64,000 nt of DNA from Onishia taeanensis. GTDB taxonomy: Bacteria > Pseudomonadota > Gammaproteobacteria > Pseudomonadales > Halomonadaceae. Below, piece by piece: positions 1 through 8,014 of this stretch; within the stretch, counting starts at the first letter, position 1; each line of letters opens with the position of its first letter. The stretch spans positions 310,001 through 374,000 of the forward strand of contig NZ_JABVXC010000001.1 in assembly GCF_013349955.1 (NCBI RefSeq), read 5' to 3'. Position numbers and translations under genes: made by a program. The notes under the pieces were generated by a model, which did not search any database, was not told where the DNA came from, and saw nothing but the letters and a program-made list of their open reading frames with translations.

Positions 1-324
1 CCGATACTCGACATCAAGCCTTATCTGCCTTGGGCAGAGGCGCGCCCCGACGCCAGGGCCGGTTTCGCCCCCGACGCGCCGCCCCAGCGCCCGGTGGACT
101 TTTCCGCGGAGGCTGAGGCGACCCTTGCCCAACGAGAAGACGCCGCCTCGCTGCGCGCCCTGATCGGCCAGGTACTGGCCCAGGACCCCCGCCCCGCCTA
201 TCGCAAGGGCGCCGAGTCACGTCTCTACGGGGTAAGGCTGCGCGATGTCGATGTGCGCTTTCGCGCCCTGGCCAATGCGGCAGGCGAGACGCACCTGGAT
301 GTCGTCGAGATCGTGGCGGTGTAA
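1..324 (+). CDS. trmO: tRNA (N6-threonylcarbamoyladenosine(37)-N6)-methyltransferase TrmO, C-terminal part
   Basis: The window opens inside this gene; 107 residues and the TAA stop remain. The fragment begins with ILDIKPYLP, the segment that in the TrmO/YaeB (TsaA) family precedes a variable stretch, and ends in the family's small C-terminal domain (RKGAESRLYGVRL, then DVRF and VVEI). TrmO uses S-adenosylmethionine to methylate N6 of the t6A37 modification in tRNA-Thr. The catalytic N-terminal beta-barrel lies outside the window, so activity cannot be judged. The assignment rests on the ILDIKPYLP motif and the C-terminal pattern. Confidence 0.8.
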   Translation, partial: PILDIKPYLPWAEARPDARAGFAPDAPPQRPVDFSAEAEATLAQREDAASLRALIGQVLAQDPRPAYRKGAESRLYGVRLRDVDVRFRALANAAGETHLDVVEIVAV

Positions 325-351
325 ACATCGGCTACCGGGAGGGGCGCCAGG

Positions 352-434
352 GGCAGGTCGTAGAGGGGTTCGATTCCAGGGATGGAATCGTTAGCGCCCA
401 GGGAAGGGTTCAAAGCGCCCCTCGTAGACCTGCC
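352..434. repeat. Nested inverted repeat between trmO and purC
   Basis: Outer arms 352-368 and 418-434 pair at 14 of 17 positions, with one 3-nt internal mismatch. Inside, 371-377 (CGATTCC) and 384-390 (GGAATCG) form a second, perfect 7-bp stem with a 6-nt loop. The whole can fold as a branched hairpin. It lies 28 bp past the trmO stop and upstream (in plus-strand sense) of the purC terminator. It could be a structured RNA 3' end or a dispersed REP-like element; copy number elsewhere is unknown. Confidence 0.5.
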
Positions 435-491
435 GATGGACAGCCCCTCGGCCCCAAGCCACGAAGACATCCCGGCATGACGAGAGAAACG

Positions 492-517
492 ACGAAGGGC
501 CCCGTAAGGCCCTTCGT
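492..517 (-). terminator. Rho-independent terminator after purC
   Basis: A perfect 10-bp stem (ACGAAGGGCC at 492-501 with GGCCCTTCGT at 508-517) has a 6-nt loop. On the minus strand it is followed by a pyrimidine-rich CGTTTCTCTC. It starts about 23 bp after the purC stop. It may also stop plus-strand transcription from trmO. Confidence 0.7.
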
Positions 518-539
518 TCGGCATGGCGTGTTAGCCATC

Positions 540-1253
540 TCAGTCGAAGCTGATACCGATGCGACGGCCCACTTCCTCATAGGCCTCGATCACACCGCCA
601 AGGCCCTGACGGAAGCGGTCCTTGTCGAGCTTCTCGCGGGTCTTGGCATCCCACAGGCGGCAACCGTCCGGTGAGAACTCGTCGCCGAGCACGATCTGGC
701 CCTTGAAGACGCCAAACTCGAGCTTGTAGTCGACCAGCAGCATGCCGCCTTCTTCGAACAGCGCCTTGAGCACATCGTTGACCTTGTAGGTCAGCGCCTT
801 CATTTCCTTGAGCTGCTCGGGCGTCGCCCAGCCGAAGGTCTCCGCCAGCGACTCGTTGATCATCGGGTCGTGCTGGGCATCGTTCTTCAGGAACAGTTCG
901 AAGGTCGAAGGCGTCAGCGCCTGGCCCTCCTCGACACCAAGGCGCCGGCACAGGCTGCCGGCGGCGATGTTACGCACCACGCACTCCACCGGCAGCATAT
1001 CGAGCTTCTTGACCACGCATTCGGTATCCGAAAGCAGGCCGTCGAAGTGCGTCGGAATCCCCGCTTCTTGAAGCTTGCCCATGATGAAGGCATTGAACTT
1101 GTTGTTGACCATGCCCTTGCGCGCCAGGGATTCCATCCGCTCGCCGTCGAAGGCACTGGTATCGTCGCGGAATTCGAGGATCAGGCGATCCGGGTCGTCA
1201 GTGTGATAGACCGACTTGGCCTTGCCGGCATAGAGCTCTTGACGCTTTTCCAT
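540..1253 (-). CDS. purC: Phosphoribosylaminoimidazole-succinocarboxamide synthase (SAICAR synthetase)
   Basis: PurC joins aspartate to CAIR with ATP hydrolysis, a cytosolic step of IMP synthesis. The 237-residue product starts [16 protein letters not shown], the usual PurC N-terminus with the GKAK nucleotide-binding strand, and carries RDDTSAFDG (about residues 33-41) and VVRNIAAGS, both typical of the family. The frame is open 28 codons further upstream, but ATG 1253 is preceded at 7 nt by GGAG and gives the standard length (E. coli PurC is 237). It is the last gene of the dapA-bamC-MBL-purC run on the minus strand; in E. coli purC also lies next to bamC and dapA. Confidence 0.96.
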   Translation of the reverse strand: MEKRQELYAGKAKSVYHTDDPDRLILEFRDDTSAFDGERMESLARKGMVNNKFNAFIMGKLQEAGIPTHFDGLLSDTECVVKKLDMLPVECVVRNIAAGSLCRRLGVEEGQALTPSTFELFLKNDAQHDPMINESLAETFGWATPEQLKEMKALTYKVNDVLKALFEEGGMLLVDYKLEFGVFKGQIVLGDEFSPDGCRLWDAKTREKLDKDRFRQGLGGVIEAYEEVGRRIGISFD

Positions 1254-1363
1254 GAGGGGTCTCCGAATGGGGAGGTAACGGACAGAGGTGGTAACAGGGT
1301 CGTGTAAGCAGGTGTTGTAAACGGGTGACGTAACCAACGCGACAAGCGGTTACCCGGCAATGC

Positions 1364-2146
1364 CTAGCGGATAGTCTGCCAGTCCAGGCCCTGATCCTGG
1401 GCGGCGACCACCAGCCGTGACTCATCGCCGTCGAGCAGCGGCACCAGGGCTTCCAGCGCGAGCTCGGGGCGGTTGTTATGTTCCGACAAATGCGAGCAGA
1501 CGATCCGCTGCAGCCGGTCGAGCCCCACCCCTGCCAGCAGCGTCGCTGCCTGGGGGTTGGACAGGTGCCCCCAATCGCCACCCACGCGGCGCTTGAGACG
1601 CGGCGGATAAGGCCCATCGGCCAGCATCTGCCGGTCATGGTTGCACTCGAGGATCAGGGCATCGCAGCCGGCAAAGGCTTGGATCACATGGGCGCTGGGA
1701 TGGCCAAGATCGGTCACGACACCCAACCGCCGACCATGGGCGCTCAAGTGGAATTGTACCGGTTCCCGGGCGTCATGGGGCACGGTCACCGGCATGATCT
1801 CAATCCCACCAATGGCCAACGTCGCCTGGGGGGTGATCCACTCATGGCGCGGCACTTCCTTGAGGCGACCGGACAGCCAGGTCCCCGGCGTCAGATAGAC
1901 CGGCGTACCATGGCGCCGCGCCAGGGCGCCGACGCCGCCGATATGATCGCCGTGTTCATGGGTCACCAGCACCGCAGCAAGCTGCTTCGGGTGCAACCCC
2001 AGCCGGGCGAGTCGCCGCTCGGTTTCGCGCAGCCCGAAGCCGCAATCGATCAGCAGGTGAGTCTCGCCATCGCTGACCAGGGTCGCATTGCCCTTGCTTC
2101 CGCTGCCCAGCGACGCGAAGTGCAGGGCACGTGACGCCGGCGGCAT
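1364..2146 (-). CDS. MBL-fold metallo-hydrolase (WalJ/YycJ-like)
   Basis: A 260-residue metallo-beta-lactamase-fold protein. It opens with LGSGSKGNA, as in the WalJ/YycJ group, and has the di-metal motif THEHGDH (HxHxDH) near residue 63, followed by further His/Asp candidates (VTDLGHPSAH, ECNHD) for the second metal site and a late CSHLSEHN. The substrate is unknown; YycJ-type proteins are proposed double-stranded 5'-3' exonucleases. ATG 2146 overlaps the bamC stop by one base (TGATG), so translation is probably coupled to bamC. A TTG one codon earlier is a less likely start. Its insertion between bamC and purC is the difference from E. coli gene order. Confidence 0.85.
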   Translation of the reverse strand: MPPASRALHFASLGSGSKGNATLVSDGETHLLIDCGFGLRETERRLARLGLHPKQLAAVLVTHEHGDHIGGVGALARRHGTPVYLTPGTWLSGRLKEVPRHEWITPQATLAIGGIEIMPVTVPHDAREPVQFHLSAHGRRLGVVTDLGHPSAHVIQAFAGCDALILECNHDRQMLADGPYPPRLKRRVGGDWGHLSNPQAATLLAGVGLDRLQRIVCSHLSEHNNRPELALEALVPLLDGDESRLVVAAQDQGLDWQTIR

Positions 2147-3087
2147 CAACGCAACAGCGAGGACAGCCGGCCCAGCAGGTCACGCACGCCGTCATCGTCC
2201 AGCGCCGGCTCGCCGACACTCGTCACTGTCAGGCGCGCCTGCTGCTCTCCCGCCGGCACTACACTGAGCCGCACGCGACGAGGCGTCTGGTCGCCGAGCA
2301 ACCGGTCGATCATTCCCACATGGCGCTCGGCCAACGGCAGATACGCGACCTGGAAGTCGCCGCCCGCGGCGTCCTGGTCAAGCAGTTGCTGCTCCGGCTG
2401 GTCGAAGTCACGCTCGAGCAAGTGGCTGAGCTCCGCCCAGGCCTGCTCGGCGTCGGCATCGATCAGCAAGGCTCGATTGCTCTCACCGCCGACCAAACGC
2501 GCCACCGCGGAACCAGCGGCCTCTCGGCGAGACAGGTTCGACGCCATGGCGGTCTGGCCACGGGCATCGAGATAGCCGGCCAGGGCATTCAGGCAACCGT
2601 CGAGGGCGCGGGTGTTTTGCTCGCAGCGCACCTCACTGGTCGCGCCCAGGCCATCATTTACGGCAATCATGCCGTCGGACGTCGTCAGGCGACGTGCCGT
2701 GTCATTGCGGTCAGTCACGGTCAGCCGTTGGCGCTCGCCGAACTCGACGACACGCGGCCAGACCGCTTCCGGCGGGTCGTTGACCGTAAGCCAGCGGGCA
2801 TCCCCCATGCTGCGGCGTTCGACGTAGTCGCGCTCCGCAACCGACGGCTGAGGCCTGGGGGCGGTAAATTCGTCCCCCGTCTTCCGGAAAGGCCGGTTGG
2901 CTTTGGGCACCGGCATCGCTTCGCGGGTCTCATAGAGCTGGCTGCCGGCCGGCAGGACCAACGGCTCGGCGCTCTTGGCCTGCGTGTAGGCGTCACTCCG
3001 GTCATCGTAGTAGCCGCCGCTGGAACAGCCGGCCATTGCCAGGGCAACGGCCGCTACCAGCGGCATCCAGTTCGTGGCAGCTTTCAT
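2146..3087 (-). CDS. bamC: Outer-membrane assembly lipoprotein BamC
   Basis: BamC is an accessory lipoprotein of the BAM complex that inserts beta-barrel proteins into the outer membrane. The 313-residue product has a signal peptide ending in the lipobox AMAGC (Cys21), then a low-complexity unstructured stretch rich in Pro and charged residues, the FRKTGDEF region near residue 70, and two helix-grip domains. ATG 3087 is chosen although the frame is open 89 codons upstream, because it places the lipobox correctly and is preceded by AAGGTGG. It lies 35 bp after dapA, in the dapA-bamC order seen in E. coli, and overlaps the MBL gene downstream. Sequence conservation in BamC is low, so position and lipobox carry much of the call. 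Confidence 0.88.
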   Translation of the reverse strand: MKAATNWMPLVAAVALAMAGCSSGGYYDDRSDAYTQAKSAEPLVLPAGSQLYETREAMPVPKANRPFRKTGDEFTAPRPQPSVAERDYVERRSMGDARWLTVNDPPEAVWPRVVEFGERQRLTVTDRNDTARRLTTSDGMIAVNDGLGATSEVRCEQNTRALDGCLNALAGYLDARGQTAMASNLSRREAAGSAVARLVGGESNRALLIDADAEQAWAELSHLLERDFDQPEQQLLDQDAAGGDFQVAYLPLAERHVGMIDRLLGDQTPRRVRLSVVPAGEQQARLTVTSVGEPALDDDGVRDLLGRLSSLLR

Positions 3088-3122
3088 GCATCCACCTTGA
3101 TTATCGGACAAGCGAGGGGCGT

Positions 3123-4007
3123 TCAGTCGTCGCTGACGCCTGCCAGTTGCAGCGCCTCGCTGACCGTTGAGTGATATTTCTCGGACAGCCAGGTCAGCGG
3201 CAGACGAATGCCCTGCTCGGCGTAGCCCATGTGATTCAGCGCCCACTTGACCGGAATCGGGTTGGCCTCGATACCCAGTTGCGTATGCAGCGGCATCAGC
3301 CGGGTGTTGATCTGGTGTGCCTTGTCGGCATCGCCGGCCACGGCAGCCGCACACAGCTCGTGCATGGCGCGGGGCACCACATTGGCGGTCACCGAAATGT
3401 CGCCGTGACCGCCCATCAACATGAAGTCACAGGCGGTGGCGTCATCGCCTGAGTAGAGCATGAAACCGGAGCCCTTGAGGCGCTCGATCAGATCCTCGGC
3501 GCGCTCCAAGTTACCGGTAGCATCCTTGAGGCCGATGATGTTGTCGACCTCGGCCAAGCGCAACACGGTCTCGTTATAGATATCCGAGCAAGTACGGCCA
3601 GGCACATTGTAAAGAATCACCGGCAGGTCGCTGGCGTCGGCAATGGCCTTGAAGTGCTGGAACAAGCCTTCCTGGGTCGGCTTATTGTAGTAGGGCGCCA
3701 CCGTCAGGCAGTAATCGGCGCCGACTTCCTTGGCGTAACGGGTCAGCTCCACCGCCTCGGTGGTGTTGTTCGATCCGGTACCGGCGATGACCGGAATGCG
3801 ACCATCGACCTCTTCCACCACGGTGCGAATGACGTCGAAGTGCTCGGCGAAGGACATGGTGGTCGGCTCGCCGGTCGTACCAGCGGCAACGATGCCATCG
3901 GTGCCATGCTCGAGATGAAAGCTCACCAGGCGGCGCAGCGCCTCCCAGTCGATCTCTCCGTTCGCCTTCATCGGCGTCGCCAGGGCGACGATACTGCCTG
4001 TGATCAT
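3123..4007 (-). CDS. dapA: 4-hydroxy-tetrahydrodipicolinate synthase
   Basis: DapA condenses pyruvate with aspartate semialdehyde, the first committed step to diaminopimelate and lysine, in the cytosol. The 294-residue TIM barrel has every catalytic landmark: AGTTGEPTT near residues 42-50, Tyr133 and Arg138 in LYNVPGR, and the Schiff-base Lys161 in GLKDATG. The length equals the family norm (292 in E. coli). ATG 4007 has AGGAAAG 6 nt upstream. It is probably the first gene of the minus-strand unit dapA-bamC-MBL-purC. No lysine riboswitch-like structure is evident upstream. Confidence 0.97.
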   Translation of the reverse strand: MITGSIVALATPMKANGEIDWEALRRLVSFHLEHGTDGIVAAGTTGEPTTMSFAEHFDVIRTVVEEVDGRIPVIAGTGSNNTTEAVELTRYAKEVGADYCLTVAPYYNKPTQEGLFQHFKAIADASDLPVILYNVPGRTCSDIYNETVLRLAEVDNIIGLKDATGNLERAEDLIERLKGSGFMLYSGDDATACDFMLMGGHGDISVTANVVPRAMHELCAAAVAGDADKAHQINTRLMPLHTQLGIEANPIPVKWALNHMGYAEQGIRLPLTWLSEKYHSTVSEALQLAGVSDD

Positions 4008-4343
4008 CTTCTTTCCTCTACAAACGCCTGTGCATCAGCCGCCGCAGAAGGTGGCGCTGATGGTTCAACCGGGATATGAAGCCGTATATGAAGCCAGGGC
4101 CTAGATGGTACTCAGGCCGCCAGAGCCTGTACAGAACCCAAGGCAAGGACTTTTGTCCAGGCCTCGCCGTCTTCGACACGGCCTTTACAGCGCCGCGGCG
4201 CTGACGTGTAATCCTTGCACAACCTAGATGCTCGGCACTCGAATGCCGGCAGGTCATTCATCTCCATGATGAACCCAGAACTGTGAGCTCAAAAACTGTG
4301 AATTCACAAACGATGAATTCAGCGACTACCTAAGGAGCCTTCC
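4008..4343. other. Intergenic region between divergent dapA and bcp
   Basis: This 336-bp stretch must hold the promoters of dapA (minus) and bcp (plus). In E. coli the same gap carries gcvR ahead of bcp; no gcvR-like frame is present here. It holds a 12-bp direct duplication (ATATGAAGCC followed by GT or AG, 4074-4097) and the palindromic triplicate described separately at 4282-4326. I see no convincing hexamer promoter pair. Confidence 0.6.
4282..4326 (+). repeat. Three 15-bp palindromic repeats upstream of bcp
   Basis: Three consecutive 15-bp units each carry an 8-bp palindrome at exact 15-bp spacing: TGAGCTCA (4284-4291), TGAATTCA (4299-4306) and TGAATTCA (4314-4321). The middle unit extends to the perfect 12-bp palindrome TGTGAATTCACA (4297-4308). 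The array ends 7 bp before the bcp Shine-Dalgarno sequence, so it lies in the leader or over the promoter. It could bind a dimeric regulator or could be a simple replication-slippage product. Confidence 0.55.
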
Positions 4344-4817
4344 ATGAGCGTTAGCCTCGGCAACCCCGTCCCCGACTTCACTGCCACGGCGACCAGCGAC
4401 ACCACCGTGACCCTGTCAGAACTCAAGGGCAAACAGGTGGTGATCTACTTCTACCCCAAGGCCAGCACTCCGGGCTGCACCACCGAAGGCGGTGACTTTC
4501 GCGACCACAAGGACGCCTTCGATGACGCCAACACCGTGATTCTCGGCGTTTCTCGCGACGGCATCCGCGCCCAGGAAAATTTCAAGGCCAAGCAGGACTT
4601 CAACTTCGAGCTGATCTCCGACAAGGACGAAGCGGTCTGCAAGCTATTCGACGTCATCAAGCTCAAGAAGCTTTACGGCAAGGAGCACCTGGGGATAGAA
4701 CGCAGCACCTTTCTGATCGATAGCGAAGGCAAGCTCGCCCGCGAATGGCGCGGCGTCAAGGTCAAGGGCCATGTCGAGGAGGTACTCGACGCGGCCCAGG
4801 CCCTTAACGCCGGGTGA
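4344..4817 (+). CDS. bcp: Thioredoxin-dependent peroxiredoxin of the Bcp/PrxQ type
   Basis: The 157-residue protein reduces hydroperoxides through a peroxidatic cysteine, Cys45 in PKASTPGCTTEG. In E. coli Bcp a resolving cysteine sits at position 50; here that position is Gly, while Cys99 (EAVCKLF) is kept. It may therefore act as a 1-Cys enzyme or use another partner. ATG 4344 follows AAGGAG by 7 nt. It is transcribed away from dapA, and its leader carries the 15-bp palindrome array. A convergent terminator separates it from perM. Confidence 0.93.
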   Translation: MSVSLGNPVPDFTATATSDTTVTLSELKGKQVVIYFYPKASTPGCTTEGGDFRDHKDAFDDANTVILGVSRDGIRAQENFKAKQDFNFELISDKDEAVCKLFDVIKLKKLYGKEHLGIERSTFLIDSEGKLAREWRGVKVKGHVEEVLDAAQALNAG

Positions 4818-4829
4818 CGACCAGGCCCG

Positions 4830-4858
4830 CCCACGCCGACCGATAGGGCCGGCGTGGG
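4830..4858. terminator. Terminator between convergent bcp and perM
   Basis: The stem CCCACGCCG (4830-4838) pairs perfectly with CGGCGTGGG (4850-4858) over an 11-nt loop. It sits 12 bp past the bcp stop and 8 bp before the perM stop. The plus-strand tail is GT-rich rather than a true U run, so it is a moderate terminator, probably serving both genes. Confidence 0.55.
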
Positions 4859-4866
4859 TGGGTGTT

Positions 4867-5967
4867 TCAGGAATTAGGCAGCTCGCCCCTCACCGGCTGT
4901 TCGGCGAGCTCCTGAATCCCTCGTGGCCAGGCATAGACCAGCGCCTTGAGCAGCGTCGCCAGCGGAATCGCGAAGAAGATGCCCCAGAAGCCCCAGATGC
5001 CGCCGAAGAACAGCACCGCCAATATGATCGACACCGGGTGCAGGTTGACCGCCTCTGAGAACAGAATCGGCACCAGCACGTTGCCATCCAGCGCCTGCAG
5101 CACGCCGTAGGCCAGGATCACGTACAGGAACTGCTCACCGATGCCGAAGTGGAAGCCCGCCACCGCTGCCACCGGCAGCGTGGCCACCGCGGCCCCAATA
5201 AAGGGGATCAGCACCGACAGTCCCACCAGCATGCCCAGCAGCGCCGAGTACGGCAGGCCGAAATAGGCGAAAGTCAGGAAGCCGGCGCTGCCGACGATCA
5301 CGATCTCGATGAACTTGCCGCGTACGTAATTGGCGATCTGGGCATCCATCTCGTGCCAGATACGGGTCATCAGGTCGCGCTTGCGCGGCATCAGCCATAG
5401 CGTGAAACCGACCAGCCGTTCCCGATCCTTGAGCATGAAGAACACCAGGATCGGTACCAGCACCAGATAGATGATCAGATCCATGAGGTTGCCAAGCGAG
5501 GCCAGCGACAGAGTCAGGGCTCGTTGCCCGACCTGGGTCAGCTCGCGACCGGCGGCGTCTATCCAGGCCTGAATCTGATCCGGGGTGACCAGATTGGGAT
5601 AACGCAGCTGAACTTCATCGAGGAAGCGCTGGCCGCTGGCGAACATGCGCGGAATCTCCTGCACCAGACTGACCATCTGATTCCAGATCAGCGGCATGAC
5701 GATCAGCGCCATGGCCAGCAGGATGCCGATAAAGCCCAAGAACACCAGCAGCACCGCCATCAAATTCGGCACATGGCGTCGGGTAAGCCAGTTCACCGCC
5801 CCCTGGAGCAGGAAGGCGATCACCAGCGCGGTGAGGAAAGGCGCGAGCATGCCCCCCAGCAGCACCACCGCCGCGGTACCGACAATCAGCAGCAGCAGCA
5901 GGATGACCGCTTCTTCGTCCGAGAAGTAGCGCTCCAGCCAGCCCGAAAACAGCGCCTTCAGCGTCAT
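4867..5967 (-). CDS. perM: AI-2E family transporter (PerM-like permease)
   Basis: A 366-residue inner-membrane protein with the AI-2E/UPF0118 layout: two N-terminal hydrophobic blocks (about 20-60), a pair at 70-100, a soluble insert with PRMFASGQRF and DQIQAWID, then LVPILVFFMLKDRE near 175 and four C-terminal helices including the family signature with GNVLVPILF. Members export small molecules, for instance AI-2, or act as cation antiporters; the substrate cannot be read from sequence. Its ATG overlaps the TusA-like stop by 4 bp (ATGA), so the two are translationally coupled. Confidence 0.88.
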   Translation of the reverse strand: MTLKALFSGWLERYFSDEEAVILLLLLIVGTAAVVLLGGMLAPFLTALVIAFLLQGAVNWLTRRHVPNLMAVLLVFLGFIGILLAMALIVMPLIWNQMVSLVQEIPRMFASGQRFLDEVQLRYPNLVTPDQIQAWIDAAGRELTQVGQRALTLSLASLGNLMDLIIYLVLVPILVFFMLKDRERLVGFTLWLMPRKRDLMTRIWHEMDAQIANYVRGKFIEIVIVGSAGFLTFAYFGLPYSALLGMLVGLSVLIPFIGAAVATLPVAAVAGFHFGIGEQFLYVILAYGVLQALDGNVLVPILFSEAVNLHPVSIILAVLFFGGIWGFWGIFFAIPLATLLKALVYAWPRGIQELAEQPVRGELPNS

Positions 5968-6215
5968 GCCGAACGCTCCTTATCGCCCTTGCGCAGCCAA
6001 TAATGATACACCTCGCCGCGCGTCTCCCGCGCCGGCATCTCGTGGCCGCTCTGGGCAATGTAGGACTCGAAGTCCCGCCAGGAGCCGGCATCGGTGGCCA
6101 TCACCTCGAGTACCTGCCCTACCGCCAGCCGCGACAGTGCCTGCTTGGCCTTGAGCAGCGGCAACGGGCAGGGCAGGTCCCGGGCATCGAGTACATCGTC
6201 TGGTTGCAAGGTCAT
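5964..6215 (-). CDS. TusA-family sulfur carrier protein
   Basis: An 83-residue TusA/SirA/YedF-fold protein with the signature DLPCPLPLLKAK, whose Cys (residue 14) would carry persulfide sulfur. TusA passes sulfur to 2-thiouridine synthesis of tRNA; related carriers serve other sulfur pathways, and the CPLPLL form fits the whole family, so the exact partner is open. ATG 6215 is chosen over the longer frame because GGGAG lies 6 nt upstream. It overlaps perM and diverges from bepA across a gap containing a 13-bp duplication. Confidence 0.85.
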   Translation of the reverse strand: MTLQPDDVLDARDLPCPLPLLKAKQALSRLAVGQVLEVMATDAGSWRDFESYIAQSGHEMPARETRGEVYHYWLRKGDKERSA

Positions 6216-6230
6216 GCCGTCTCCCGAAAC

Positions 6231-6256
6231 AATGGGGATGAAGAATGGGGATGAAG
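6231..6256. repeat. 13-bp tandem duplication upstream of the TusA-like gene
   Basis: AATGGGGATGAAG occurs twice head to tail (6231-6243, 6244-6256), 15 bp before the TusA-like start codon, in its likely 5' leader. Confidence 0.85.
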
Positions 6257-6358
6257 ATCGAACCGCCAGGCGGCCCTCAGTACACGGCACTTTAGCGGAT
6301 CGGCAACGGTCGGAGAAGAAGGCGCGCCTCGCCCGGGCGCTCATGTACGAGGAACATC

Positions 6359-7816
6359 ATGCCATTACCCCGAAAGGCTTGGCGACACGCCACCATTGCA
6401 CTGGCCCTGGCCGGCACCCTGACCACGGCGCCGGCTCAGGCCGTTGAGTTCGACCTGCCGCAGTTGGGCTCGGCCACCAGCGGCGTCAACCCGAGCGAGG
6501 AATACCGCCTGGGGCGCACCTGGCTACGGCAATTTCGTGCCCGAGCACCGCTATGGCAGGACCCGATCAGCCAGGACTACGTCGATACCCTGATCGCCCG
6601 TCTGCTGCCCGACAGCGGCATTCGGCGCAACCACCTGCTGGTGACCCTGGTCGATAGCCGGGTGCTCAATGCCTTCGCGGTGCCAGGAGGGGTGGTCGGG
6701 GTCAACGCTGGCCTCTTTGCCTTCGCCAAGGACGAGGCCGCCCTCGCCTCGGTGCTGGCCCATGAATTGGGTCACCTGTCGCTACGCCACTACGCTCGCC
6801 AGCAGGCCAGGGCCGAAGAGACCCAGCTGCCGACCATGGCCGCGATGCTTGCCGGCATGCTGATCGCCGCCGGCGGCGGTGGGGATGCGGGGATTGCCGC
6901 GGCGATGGGCTCGCAGGCCGCCTTCTTCCAGGATCAGCTGGCCTATTCGCGCCGTTACGAGCAGGAGGCCGACCGCCAGGGCCTGCAGGTGATGCGCGAG
7001 GCCGGCTACGACCCTCAGGCCATGGTCGAGATGTTCCGCGCCATGCAGCGCCAAGCAGCCTTGCAGGGTGGCAACCCACCGGAATTCCTGCTCACCCACC
7101 CGCTCACCGAGTCGCGCATCAGCGATATTCAGGCCAGAGCCATGGGCCTGGGAACCGGCACGGTCCGCGATCCGGGACCGCAATACGACATGGTACGCGC
7201 CCGCGCGCTGCTGAGGATCCACCAGGACGCTCCCGTCCAGGCCACCAGCCTGCTCGCCCAGAGCGACCCGTCGCCCGCCGCCAAGCGCTACCTGGCGGCC
7301 TTGGTCCGCGCGCGCCAGGGAGACTTGGCCGGTGCGCTCTCGGCTCTCGATACTCTGGCACGCGAATGGCCAGACCTGCCACTGATTCCGACCAGCGCCG
7401 CCGAGCTGGCCCTGGATGCCGGCCAGCACGGCGAGGCCCTGTCCCGGAGTCAACACGTGTTGCGGCTGATGCCAGACTATTTCCCAGCTCGCCTGATCGA
7501 AGCGGAAGCCTTGCTGCAGCAGGACCCCAAGGCCGCCTTCCGCACGCTGCGAGACCTTGCCGAGAAGCGCCCCGAAGACCCTCAGGTCTTCAACCTGCTC
7601 TCCGAGGCCGCCGGGCGCAGCGACCGCGAGGCCTGGAGCCACCTGGCTCGCGCCGAACACCTGCAACTGACCGGACACATCACTCAGGCAATTCGCCAGC
7701 TGGACATCGCCGAGGACGTGGCCAAGCAGGAAAATGACGTCGGCACTATCGGTCGTGTCGAAGAGCGCCGCGAGGCCTTCGAGACATACCGCGAGGACCT
7801 CAAGGACTTTCAGTAG
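6359..7816 (+). CDS. bepA: Periplasmic M48 metalloprotease with TPR repeats (BepA/YfgC)
   Basis: BepA is a periplasmic chaperone-protease that helps LptD mature at the BAM complex and degrades stalled outer-membrane proteins. The 485-residue product has a signal peptide cleaved after APAQA (residue 28), the zinc motif HELGH at 135-139, the third ligand Glu201 in EQEAD, and C-terminal helical TPR repeats from about 290 (DLAGALSALDTLAREWP, HGEALSRSQHVL and similar). Length equals E. coli BepA (487). ATG 6359 has GAGGA 5 nt upstream. The gene diverges from the TusA-like/perM pair. Confidence 0.93.
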   Translation: MPLPRKAWRHATIALALAGTLTTAPAQAVEFDLPQLGSATSGVNPSEEYRLGRTWLRQFRARAPLWQDPISQDYVDTLIARLLPDSGIRRNHLLVTLVDSRVLNAFAVPGGVVGVNAGLFAFAKDEAALASVLAHELGHLSLRHYARQQARAEETQLPTMAAMLAGMLIAAGGGGDAGIAAAMGSQAAFFQDQLAYSRRYEQEADRQGLQVMREAGYDPQAMVEMFRAMQRQAALQGGNPPEFLLTHPLTESRISDIQARAMGLGTGTVRDPGPQYDMVRARALLRIHQDAPVQATSLLAQSDPSPAAKRYLAALVRARQGDLAGALSALDTLAREWPDLPLIPTSAAELALDAGQHGEALSRSQHVLRLMPDYFPARLIEAEALLQQDPKAAFRTLRDLAEKRPEDPQVFNLLSEAAGRSDREAWSHLARAEHLQLTGHITQAIRQLDIAEDVAKQENDVGTIGRVEERREAFETYREDLKDFQ

Positions 7817-7863
7817 CCGGCAACGCTTCGCTATCGGTGGGCCTTCTCGCTGCCATTCAATGC

Positions 7864-7902
7864 AAAAAAGCGGCCCACCCCTATGCAGGGGCGGGTCGCT
7901 TT
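7864..7902. terminator. Bidirectional terminator between bepA and nadA
   Basis: A long imperfect stem (AAAGCGGCCC side at 7867-7876, CCCC/GGGG inner pairs, GGGTCGCTTT side at 7893-7902) is preceded by A6 on the plus strand. On the minus strand it therefore ends in a U run, fitting termination of nadA; the plus-strand side serves bepA. Confidence 0.75.
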
Positions 7903-8014
7903 CCTAATCGCTCGGCTCGGGAATTAGACCGGCTCACTTAGCGACCCGCTCATCGCCCGTTCGACTCAAGCGACAAGCGCGCCGCATCTACCAGATCAGC
8001 TCAAGGCCGGTGGA

